This document shows, in pieces, positions 8,183-13,248 of a stretch of DNA of 13,248 nucleotides. Within the stretch, counting starts at the first letter, position 1, and each line of letters starts with the position of its first letter. The position numbers and the translations under genes are program-made. Source of the DNA: Spirochaetaceae bacterium (lineage in GTDB: Bacteria; Spirochaetota; Spirochaetia; Treponematales; Breznakiellaceae); the NCBI GenBank assembly GCA_031290405.1, contig JAITNO010000015.1, positions 1 through 13,248 of the forward strand. The letters run 5' to 3'. A model generated the notes under the pieces. It made no database searches and was not told the DNA's origin. It saw only the letters and a program-made list of their open reading frames with translations.

Positions 8183-8833
8183 ATGAACCTAAAACACGCC
8201 GCCGCATTCATCGCCGCCCTGTCCCTGCTGCAAACCGCCTGCTTCGGCCTGCGGTCGCACATCATCGTGAACGACGGCGGAGGCGGCACAATCAACCTGG
8301 AATACTTCATCGACGCGTCGCTGTTGGAAGTAGGCGCGCTCGACGGCAACGCGGCGCGCCCCACCTTCCCCGTGGGACGGGAAGATTTCGCGCGGACAGT
8401 GGCGCGCATACCCGGACTCACCCTCAAGAGCTTTACGTCAAAAGAAGAAGGAACCGACGCCGTGTACCTCGTAAGCCTGGAATACCAAACGCTCACCGCG
8501 CTGGCGGCATTCTTCCAGACAAGCGGAGAAACCGTAACACTGGGACGCAGAGACGGAAGAGACGTCCTCACCATCGTCTTCGCGCCCGCAGGGCAAAGCT
8601 ATTCGCCCGCCGTGCGCAGGGCCCTGCCCAAGATCTTCGCCGAACGGCGATTTGAGTTCGTGATGAACTTTCCCCGTTCCGTCTATGTGCGCTTTTTGGA
8701 CGGCTCAGGCGCCGAAACCCGCGCGCCCTACGAAACAGCATTAAGGATGTACGACAAGATGTTCGCTTTCTGGGCGATGATGCCCGACCTCTTCACCCTT
8801 CCAGAAGGCTTCACCGTCGAACTCTCCTGGTAA
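8183..8833 (+). CDS. lipoprotein of unknown function
   Basis: 216 residues. The signal peptide has Lys4, a hydrophobic core and LLQTAC, giving a relaxed lipobox with Cys20 as the acylated residue. The mature domain begins with an aliphatic/Gly segment (HIIVNDGGGGTINLEYFID) and continues as mixed alpha/beta, with a charged VARIPGLTLKSF stretch and a late FEFVMNFPRSVYVRF segment. I do not recognise the family. Overall shape is like the small alpha/beta domain of LppM-type lipoproteins, but this is only an impression. AAAGGA 9 nt upstream makes the ATG start firm. It is transcribed divergently from the giant outer-membrane protein across about 54 bp, so the two may be co-expressed, which would suit an outer-membrane partner. 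That link is inferred from position only. Confidence 0.75.
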   Translation: MNLKHAAAFIAALSLLQTACFGLRSHIIVNDGGGGTINLEYFIDASLLEVGALDGNAARPTFPVGREDFARTVARIPGLTLKSFTSKEEGTDAVYLVSLEYQTLTALAAFFQTSGETVTLGRRDGRDVLTIVFAPAGQSYSPAVRRALPKIFAERRFEFVMNFPRSVYVRFLDGSGAETRAPYETALRMYDKMFAFWAMMPDLFTLPEGFTVELSW

Positions 8834-9055
8834 ACAACCCATAAGGAGGGCAGCCTAAGAACCGCGACAGCCCCACAGAGACGGCTTTCCTTGCCTCCTG
8901 CGCGCATTTTTCCGGCGCATACCGTTTTTAACTCCGAGCCAGCAGACCCTTACGCCGAACATTCAGACCCAGAAGGCCCAACACACCATCCAGACCGATC
9001 GAAACACCATCCAGACCGATCGAAACGCAGATCAGGCGGAGCCATGACCACAACA
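8834..9055. other. gene-poor stretch upstream of the 21-bp array
   Basis: I find no supported gene here. The stretch contains AAGGAGGG (8843-8850), a near-perfect ribosome-binding sequence with no start codon at a usable distance, which may be the relic of a lost gene. It also holds the two-copy 21-bp repeat at 8984-9025. An open frame running through to 9433 exists but depends on the repeat array. There is no clear terminator for the 216-residue lipoprotein gene. Confidence 0.5.
8984..9025. repeat. two tandem copies of a 21-bp unit (first type)
   Basis: The unit reads CACCATCCAGACC followed by GATCGAAA. Copies at 8984-9004 and 9005-9025 are identical. Each contains the palindrome CGATCG. 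A looser resemblance (CATTCAGACCCAGAAGG) occurs just upstream near 8960. The unit sequence differs from the array at 9056 but the 21-bp period is the same. Confidence 0.9.
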
Positions 9056-9328
9056 TTCCGCGTCCCGAACAAACCGTTCTGCGTCCCGAACGTTTTGTTC
9101 TGCGTCCCGAACAAACCGTTCTGCGTCCCGAACAGTTTGTTCTGCGTCCCGAACGTACTGTTCTGCGTCCCGAACAGTTTGTTCTGCGTCCCGAACAGTT
9201 TGTTCTGCGTCCCGAACAGTTTGTTCTGCGTCCCGAACGGTTTGTTCTGCGTCCCGAACGGTTTGTTCTGCGTCCCGAACGGTTTGTTCTGCGTCCCGAA
9301 CGGTTTGTTCTGCGCGCAGAACGGAACG
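9056..9328. repeat. 21-bp tandem repeat array, 12 full units plus one altered unit
   Basis: Thirteen consecutive 21-bp units. Twelve share TTCTGCGTCCCGAAC (unit 1 has one change, TTCCG) followed by a 6-nt linker. The linkers in order are AAACCG, GTTTTG, AAACCG, AGTTTG, GTACTG, AGTTTG three times, GGTTTG four times. Unit 13 (9308-9328) is TTCTGCGCGCAGAAC plus GGAACG. Every unit sets GAAC and GTTC alternately, so each can pair with the one before (5-nt loop) or the one after (8-nt loop). All six frames of the unit are free of stops, so the open frame across it (a repeated FCVPNGL-type heptapeptide) is not evidence of a gene. Function unknown. Confidence 0.95.
9307..9322. repeat. 16-bp perfect palindrome closing the array
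   Basis: GTTCTGCGCGCAGAAC is its own reverse complement. It arises where the array spacer TGCGTCCC is replaced by TGCGCGCA, which is a half-unit joined to its mirror image. It would form a hairpin in either transcript or serve as a dimer binding site. Confidence 0.85.
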
Positions 9329-9344
9329 CTTTGTGCGCCGCGGC

Positions 9345-9365
9345 GGGAGGAGGCGCCCCCCTCCC
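9345..9365 (-). terminator. weak GC hairpin after the NIF3 gene
   Basis: GGGAGG (9345-9350) and CCTCCC (9360-9365) form a 6-bp inverted repeat starting at the TAG stop of the minus-strand NIF3 gene. No T-tract follows, so this is at best a weak or factor-assisted terminator; the palindrome at 9307-9322 further downstream may add to it. Confidence 0.25.
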
Positions 9366-10126
9366 TACAATCCGGTGGGGAGGTCGAGGAACTCCGTCTG
9401 GAGTCCCGCGTCGTTTGCGGCGCGTTCGCTTAAAGCGTTGACGCCCCAGACTTCGGTGGCGTAGTGGCCGGCGGCGACGATGTTGAGCCCCGATTCTTGC
9501 GCGTGATGATAGATCGTGTGGCCGGCCTCGCCGGTAACGTAGAGGTCAAGGCCCTCATCGATGGCTTGCAGAGCTTCCATCGCGGCTCCGCCCGAGACCA
9601 CCGCGCAGGTGCGGTTGATCTTTTTGCCGAAGGGGAGGATGGCCAAGGGAGGCCGGTTCATATGGCTGACGCGGCGCGCGGCTTCGTTGATGTCCAGCGG
9701 CTCCGCGAGCGCGCCCTTCCAGCCTATCTTGCGGCCGTGGTAGGTTCCGAAGGCTTGCGGATCTTGAAGCCCAAGCCTGCCTGCAAGAACGGCGTTGTTG
9801 CCAAGCTCCGGGTGTTGGTCGAGGGGGAGGTGAGCGGCGTAGAGGGCGATGTTGCGCTGGAGGAGGCGTTCGACGCGCGCGCGGTGCGCGCCCACGATGG
9901 CAAGCGGAGCGCCCCAGAAGAGGCCGTGATGGACAAAGAGGAGGCCGGCTCCGCGGGCGGCGGCGAGCTCGACGGCCTCAAGGCTTGCGTCGACGGCGAA
10001 GGCGATCTTCCCAATGGGACTGCCGTCGTTGTCGACCTGAAGGCCGTTGAGCGATGGGTCCGTCGCGGCGAAGCCTTCAAGGTCGAGGATGCTGCGGAAA
10101 TACGCGTCGAGTTCCTTTACGGTCAT
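9365..10126 (-). CDS. NIF3/DUF34 family dinuclear metal protein (YbgI-like)
   Basis: 253 residues from the ATG at 10126; a GTG at 10144 would add six. Family motifs are clear: NGLQVD (27-32), FAVDAS (43-48), the metal-binding pair His66-His67 in LLFVHHGLFWG, Asp103 in HLPLDQHPELGNN, and GEAGH (199-203) followed by AAGHYATE with His221 and Glu225. The His-His, Asp, His-x3-Glu set matches the two-metal site known in E. coli YbgI. The family forms toroidal hexamers. Despite the database label GTP cyclohydrolase 1 type 2, its reaction is not settled; metal-dependent hydrolase or metal insertion has been suggested. No Shine-Dalgarno precedes the ATG, but a -10-like hexamer ends 6 nt before it, suggesting a leaderless message. 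It lies 63 bp behind the zinc-ribbon gene. Confidence 0.92.
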   Translation of the reverse strand: MTVKELDAYFRSILDLEGFAATDPSLNGLQVDNDGSPIGKIAFAVDASLEAVELAAARGAGLLFVHHGLFWGAPLAIVGAHRARVERLLQRNIALYAAHLPLDQHPELGNNAVLAGRLGLQDPQAFGTYHGRKIGWKGALAEPLDINEAARRVSHMNRPPLAILPFGKKINRTCAVVSGGAAMEALQAIDEGLDLYVTGEAGHTIYHHAQESGLNIVAAGHYATEVWGVNALSERAANDAGLQTEFLDLPTGL

Positions 10127-10132
10127 GCGGGG

Positions 10133-10161
10133 ATCATACCGCACTGCGAGCTTGGCGTCTA
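10133..10161 (-). promoter_or_regulatory. predicted leaderless promoter of the NIF3 gene
   Basis: Reading the minus strand, TAGACG (10161-10156, four of six) and TATGAT (10138-10133, five of six) are 17 nt apart, and six bases later comes the ATG at 10126. That places the expected transcription start on the A of the start codon. The GTG alternative at 10144 would lie upstream of this start. Motif and spacing are seen; activity is inferred. Confidence 0.45.
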
Positions 10162-10189
10162 CGGGTGGAGCGCAGGCGAGGCGGAAAAA

Positions 10190-10630
10190 TTAGCCTCTGC
10201 CGCGGCTGCAATGGGTGCAGCCTACGACGTGGACGTGGGGGCGGCCCCGCTGCGGGTAGACGCGGGCGCTTAGGTATTCGTCGAGGGCGAGTTCCGCGCC
10301 GCAGACGGGGCAGAGGCGACGGCGCCCGCCGTTAAGGCAGTGGGGGCAGCCTGTTATGTGGAGGAGGCGTTCGTTTTTTGCGGTGGGGGGGAAGATTTTT
10401 GATGCGACGGTTTCGCCGCGTTCAAACAAGACGGCGCACACGGGGCAGACGCGAGGGTCTCCGCGTCTGCCCTCATGGAGGGGCTCTGGGGCGGCGCGGC
10501 GCGGGGCGCGCTTTTCTTTGCGTTCGCGGCTGCGCGGGCGCCGGTCGGCGCCGCCCGAAAGACGCAGCATGATAAAGACGACGAGCGCGGCGGCAAGCGC
10601 GGCGGCGGCTATGCTTGCGACGAGGGTCAT
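10190..10630 (-). CDS. membrane-anchored protein with two zinc-ribbon-like CxxC modules
   Basis: 146 residues. Residues 2-24 form one hydrophobic helix; a very basic linker (29-60) follows, so the rest is probably cytoplasmic. The C-terminal part contains two copies of one module: CPVC (62-65) ... KIFPP ... HITGCPHC (91-98), then CPVC (107-110) ... RVYPQ ... HVVGCTHC (134-141). Each pairs two CxxC knuckles about 30 residues apart, as expected for a structural zinc site. Zinc binding is inferred; no enzyme motif is seen. The ATG overlaps the TGA of the glycosyltransferase (ATGA at 10630-10627), so translation is probably coupled. A 7-bp hairpin (10204-10222) near the 3' end and a T5 run just after the TAA may reduce transcription into NIF3. 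I do not know a named family. Confidence 0.75.
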   Translation of the reverse strand: MTLVASIAAAALAAALVVFIMLRLSGGADRRPRSRERKEKRAPRRAAPEPLHEGRRGDPRVCPVCAVLFERGETVASKIFPPTAKNERLLHITGCPHCLNGGRRRLCPVCGAELALDEYLSARVYPQRGRPHVHVVGCTHCSRGRG

Positions 10631-11853
10631 TGCTTTACGGCATTTTCGATGTAGCGGGCGGCATTGTCCAAGCCCTCTTCGGCGCGGATTGTTTCGCCAA
10701 ACGCGGCGGCGTTCTTCTTGTATGCGGGATTGTTCATCACATCGAGGACGGCGGCTTCAAGCCTCGCCTGCGTCAATTTCTTTATATTGAGGGCTCCGGG
10801 GCCCAGCCCGAGGAGCTTCGTCCTGCGAGCCCAGTAATGCTGGTCGATGACGTGGGGGATGACCATCTGCGGTTTTCCGGAGCGCGCCGCGCTGTGCGTG
10901 GTGCCGCTGCCGCCGTGGTGTATCGTCGCGGCGCATTGGGGCATGACCAGCTTGTGGGGCACAACGCCGTCGAGCAAAAAGAAGTCGTCCTTCTGTTCGA
11001 GGTTGTCGCCGAGCCTCCACCATCCGCTGCCCACGACCAGTTTATAGCTGTGCTTCCGGCATATCGAAAGCAGCCATTCGGCGAGCTGCTTGTGCAGGGG
11101 GCCGTTGATGCTCCCCAGCGAAAAAAACACGGTTGGTTTGTCGTCTTTCTGGATGAACCGCGTGAATCGTTGCAGCAAATCGTCTTCGTAGGGCAGCTCG
11201 TCGTTAAAGCAATAGCCGCTTACGCCCCACGCATACGGCCAATCGGCGTCGGTTTCGGCAAGGCGCGGGCTGCACAAGAGGAGGTTGTTCGCGTGCGTGG
11301 GCGCGTGCTCCGCCTGATTTTTTATCGGGGGCATTCCCAGCTTCCTCCGCCCCAGGTTGAGCTGCGTCTTCGACATCGCGTTCATCCCCGCGTTGATGAG
11401 GGCCCACATCATGACGGGGCGCACAAAGAAGTTAGGCGTAACCAGCGGAATGACGGCTGGCATGATCTTCTTGCTGGGAAGCAGGGGCGCATACGCGGTC
11501 CGTATGAGCGGCTTGTTGGTGTATTCGGCTATCGAGGGGGCCGCAAACTCCGTGTTTGACGCGAGGAACAGGTCGTACTGGGCAACCAGGGGAACGAGGT
11601 CTTCAAATTGCTGTTTGATGACGCGCCCGGTCCATGCCAGCAGGTCTTTGAACTTTAACGTTTCGTTGGAGACGAGGCCTACGATGTCGTCGCTTTCGGT
11701 TGTGTAGGGAACGCCTGTCGCCTCGGCGTATTTTTCAAACGCGAGCGGAATGTTTAACGACACGGCGTGCCCACGGTCTTGCAACTTTTTCGCGAGGGCT
11801 AAATAAGGGTATACGTCGCCTTGAGAGCCTCTTGTTACCAATAGTATTTTCAT
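10627..11853 (-). CDS. family 1-type (UGT-like, GT-B fold) glycosyltransferase
   Basis: 408 residues, the usual length for this group. The N-terminus MKILLVTRGSQGDVYPYLAL is the classic acceptor-domain start (GSxGDvxP), shared with sterol, glycolipid and macrolide glycosyltransferases. The C-terminal nucleotide-sugar domain has VFFSLGSINGP, LVVGSGWWRLGD, FLLDGVVPHKLVMPQCAATIHHGG (the HHGGSGTT signature near residues 311-318) and VIPHVIDQHYWARR, where the Asp-Gln pair contacts the donor sugar in relatives. It should transfer a sugar from an NDP-sugar, inverting, to a hydrophobic or natural-product-like acceptor; neither is identified. There is no signal peptide. The ATG overlaps the TGA of the radical SAM gene (ATGA, 11853-11850), and its own TGA overlaps the next ATG. 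It most likely acts after the radical SAM enzyme in the same pathway. Confidence 0.88.
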   Translation of the reverse strand: MKILLVTRGSQGDVYPYLALAKKLQDRGHAVSLNIPLAFEKYAEATGVPYTTESDDIVGLVSNETLKFKDLLAWTGRVIKQQFEDLVPLVAQYDLFLASNTEFAAPSIAEYTNKPLIRTAYAPLLPSKKIMPAVIPLVTPNFFVRPVMMWALINAGMNAMSKTQLNLGRRKLGMPPIKNQAEHAPTHANNLLLCSPRLAETDADWPYAWGVSGYCFNDELPYEDDLLQRFTRFIQKDDKPTVFFSLGSINGPLHKQLAEWLLSICRKHSYKLVVGSGWWRLGDNLEQKDDFFLLDGVVPHKLVMPQCAATIHHGGSGTTHSAARSGKPQMVIPHVIDQHYWARRTKLLGLGPGALNIKKLTQARLEAAVLDVMNNPAYKKNAAAFGETIRAEEGLDNAARYIENAVKQ

Positions 11854-13064
11854 GTGACGACGCCTATCTCTTTGAGCTTGCCGGAGTCAAGACGATACTT
11901 TGCTTCAAGGGCCTGCAAGTCGCTTTCGCTGGGCGCCACAGGACGGTAGAGCTTTTTCGTTTCTTTGTATCCGCGGAGGATTCTTTTTACCATCTTAAAC
12001 GGGCTGAACCCTAAGGACGCCATGATCCAACAGCCGTGCGTACACCAGCAATTGGCTGTATACCCGTGACCAATCGCTTCGATTTCATGCTTCATCGCGT
12101 CGCTCTGGACGATCTTTTGAACGTCGCAGTCATAGTCTTGCACTTTGCCGATGGGCTCGCGCAGTTCGCAGGAGCGGAAACGCCCGTCGTAATCGATGAC
12201 GAGGGTGGTCTCGCCTGCCGTGCAGTCCATCTTCCAGCAGGTGGGCTTGTCGATGTTGCTTGCCCGAATGTCGTACATGGTTCGCATAAGCCCCACATAG
12301 AAAACCTTCGTCAGCTTTTTTGCGACGGCGCCCTTGACGCCTTCGGCTATCCGCTTTGCGTATTCGATATAGTAGGGCGCTATATCGTCCTGTATCTTGC
12401 GAAGCGACTTTTCGGTTACGGCCTTAACGCCGTCCTCGCGGGTAACGCCCCGCGCCGCCTCCACCGTGTGCGCCTGAAGGTTAAAGCGCCCGAACACCCA
12501 GCGCATAAAGTCTTCAACCTGGTCGACGTTGTACTTGGTAATAACCAGCGCCGTGTTTCTGATTATCTTGCCCTCGTCCTTAAAGTTGTCGGCGATCTTT
12601 TTAAGGCATTCCGCCGCCTTGTAAAAACTCTCCACGCCGCGCTGTTTGTCGTGCGTTTCGCCGAACCCGTCGAAGGATATGCTCAGCGTGATGTTGCAGT
12701 CGGGGCAGCTTTTCTTCAGCCTTTTGACCCATTCAACGAGCCTGTCCGACTTTATGCCGTTTGTCGGGAAATTGACGTCCTTGATGTGGTTGTTTCTATA
12801 GAAGAGTTCGATGATGTCCGGCAGATCCTCGCGCAAAGTCGGCTCGCCGCCTGAAAGCCAGAGGCGGTTAATTTTTCCCGCCGTTTCCGAAATCTTCTTG
12901 ATTTCCTCGAAACCAAGATCCTCTTCTTTTTTCGCCATGTCGTTTGCGTAAAAGCACTGAGCGCACTTCGCGTTGCATTTTCCGGTTGTAAAAAGGAAAA
13001 TCGACTCGAGCGTCCGTTTTTGGTGAAGCGCGTTGAACGAGCTCCCCGAACGTTTTGTTGTCAT
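11850..13064 (-). CDS. radical SAM enzyme with SPASM/twitch-like C-terminal cysteines
   Basis: 404 residues. The 4Fe-4S/SAM motif CNAKCAQC has Cys30, Cys34 and Cys37 (CxxxCxxC). LSGGEPTL (70-77) is the SAM-contacting GGEP loop and NFPTNGI and LSISFDGF are the next barrel strands. Toward the C-terminus CWKMDCTAG, then DYDGRFRSCELREP (the G-x4-C element) and CWCTHGCW give cysteines that could hold an auxiliary cluster as in SPASM or twitch enzymes; there are fewer than the full SPASM set. Such enzymes modify peptides, sugars or other small molecules by radical chemistry. No precursor peptide is visible, so the substrate is unknown. The start is firm: AAGGAG lies 5 nt before the ATG. It heads the coupled run with the glycosyltransferase and zinc-ribbon protein. 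Confidence 0.88.
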   Translation of the reverse strand: MTTKRSGSSFNALHQKRTLESIFLFTTGKCNAKCAQCFYANDMAKKEEDLGFEEIKKISETAGKINRLWLSGGEPTLREDLPDIIELFYRNNHIKDVNFPTNGIKSDRLVEWVKRLKKSCPDCNITLSISFDGFGETHDKQRGVESFYKAAECLKKIADNFKDEGKIIRNTALVITKYNVDQVEDFMRWVFGRFNLQAHTVEAARGVTREDGVKAVTEKSLRKIQDDIAPYYIEYAKRIAEGVKGAVAKKLTKVFYVGLMRTMYDIRASNIDKPTCWKMDCTAGETTLVIDYDGRFRSCELREPIGKVQDYDCDVQKIVQSDAMKHEIEAIGHGYTANCWCTHGCWIMASLGFSPFKMVKRILRGYKETKKLYRPVAPSESDLQALEAKYRLDSGKLKEIGVVT

Positions 13065-13080
13065 AATAACTCCTTAATGT

Positions 13081-13101
13081 GACAAAATCTGATTTTTCGT
13101 C
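13081..13101 (-). promoter_or_regulatory. imperfect inverted repeat upstream of the radical SAM gene
   Basis: GACAAAATC (13081-13089) faces GATTTTTCGTC (13091-13101), a 9-bp inverted match interrupted by two extra bases in one arm. It is AT-rich in a GC-rich window and lies 16 bp upstream of the ATG, just beyond the ribosome site. It may be an operator or a 5'-leader hairpin. Upstream of it TTGCCC and TAAGCT, 17 nt apart, are a weak promoter candidate. Regulatory role is inferred. Confidence 0.3.
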
Positions 13102-13152
13102 AGCTTATCCCACTGAGGAGTTTTGGGCAAGGGCCGCGGCGCATGACCCGCG

Positions 13153-13248
13153 CTACTTGGGCAGAACGAACTCTTCCAGGTCTTTGAGGGTTGATTCCGC
13201 GTCGCAGCCGCCCGCAATCGAGACCGCGGCAATGAGGCCGCCCTCGAC
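13153..13248 (-). CDS. C-terminal end of an unidentified gene, cut by the window edge
   Basis: The last 31 codons of a minus-strand frame, ending at TAG (13155-13153). The peptide starts VEGGLIAAVSIAGGCDAEST and ends in a charged helix KDLEEFVLPK. The composition looks like real protein and the frame runs off the window. Too little is visible to name a family. It lies 88 bp upstream of the radical SAM gene, so it may belong to the same operon or be a separate unit, because that gap could hold a promoter. No good terminator hairpin with a T-tract follows its stop. Confidence 0.5.
   Translation of the reverse strand, partial: VEGGLIAAVSIAGGCDAESTLKDLEEFVLPK

Noticed and set aside
9056..9328. 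CRISPR array
   Set aside because: Units are contiguous 21-bp repeats with 6-nt near-identical linkers; there are no unique 30-bp-class spacers and no cas genes.
8891..9433. Plus-strand open frame encoding a heptapeptide repeat (FCVPNGL/FCVPNSL), with a possible ATG at 9044
   Set aside because: The 21-bp unit has no stop in any of six frames, so openness is automatic. The ribosome spacing before the ATG is only about 2 nt and the frame ends inside the NIF3 gene on the other strand. A real repeat protein cannot be excluded, but the sequence alone does not support it.
10615..11559. Plus-strand open frame of 314 codons opposite the glycosyltransferase
   Set aside because: Antisense shadow; the minus-strand frame carries clear glycosyltransferase motifs and ATGA overlaps with its neighbours.
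12036..12854. Plus-strand open frame of 272 codons opposite the radical SAM gene
   Set aside because: Antisense shadow of a gene with an intact CxxxCxxC motif and a good ribosome site.
13120..13152. GC inverted repeat (CCGCGGC...CCGCGC) after the partial gene as a terminator
   Set aside because: The arms pair for only about five bases and no T-tract follows on the minus strand.

Overview
The window is GC-rich bacterial chromosome. My best guess is a spirochaete of the Treponema/Spirochaeta type. This rests on a Maf/DUF115-type protein, two predicted lipoproteins with relaxed lipoboxes, and a very large beta-rich outer-membrane protein with long in-frame poly-G runs. No rRNA, tRNA or housekeeping marker is present to confirm it. 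I see no phage, transposase, CRISPR or tRNA.

Layout. Positions 1-2311 (minus strand) hold a small TPR-type lipoprotein followed by a DUF115/Maf-like protein, ending at a G/C palindrome that could be a terminator. Diverging from them is a plus-strand J-domain protein (2420-3196). It converges on a giant minus-strand gene (3221-8128) across a short palindrome. The giant gene encodes a 1635-residue exported beta-rich protein whose organisation resembles the SprA class of outer-membrane proteins; its coding strand carries a G10 run, a G8 run and several G7 runs. Diverging from it across about 54 bp is a 216-residue lipoprotein (8183-8833). Next is 531 bp without a convincing gene (8834-9364), dominated by two kinds of 21-bp tandem repeat: two copies of one, then 12 full copies plus one altered copy of another, closing in a 16-bp perfect palindrome.

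From 9365 rightwards all genes are on the minus strand. In transcription order they are: the tail of an unknown gene at the window edge, a radical SAM/SPASM-like enzyme, a family-1-type glycosyltransferase, a membrane-anchored protein with duplicated zinc-ribbon-like CxxC modules, and a NIF3/DUF34 metal protein. The first three complete genes overlap by ATGA junctions and look like one translationally coupled operon. The NIF3 gene appears to have its own promoter placed so that the transcript would start at the ATG.

The radical SAM and glycosyltransferase pair suggests modification and glycosylation of a small molecule, lipid or peptide, but the substrate is not visible. The DUF115 protein suggests flagellin glycosylation, though no flagellar gene is in the window. 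The most unusual features are the 21-bp array with its orientation-flipped linkers, the poly-G tracts in the giant surface protein, and the compact enzyme operon.
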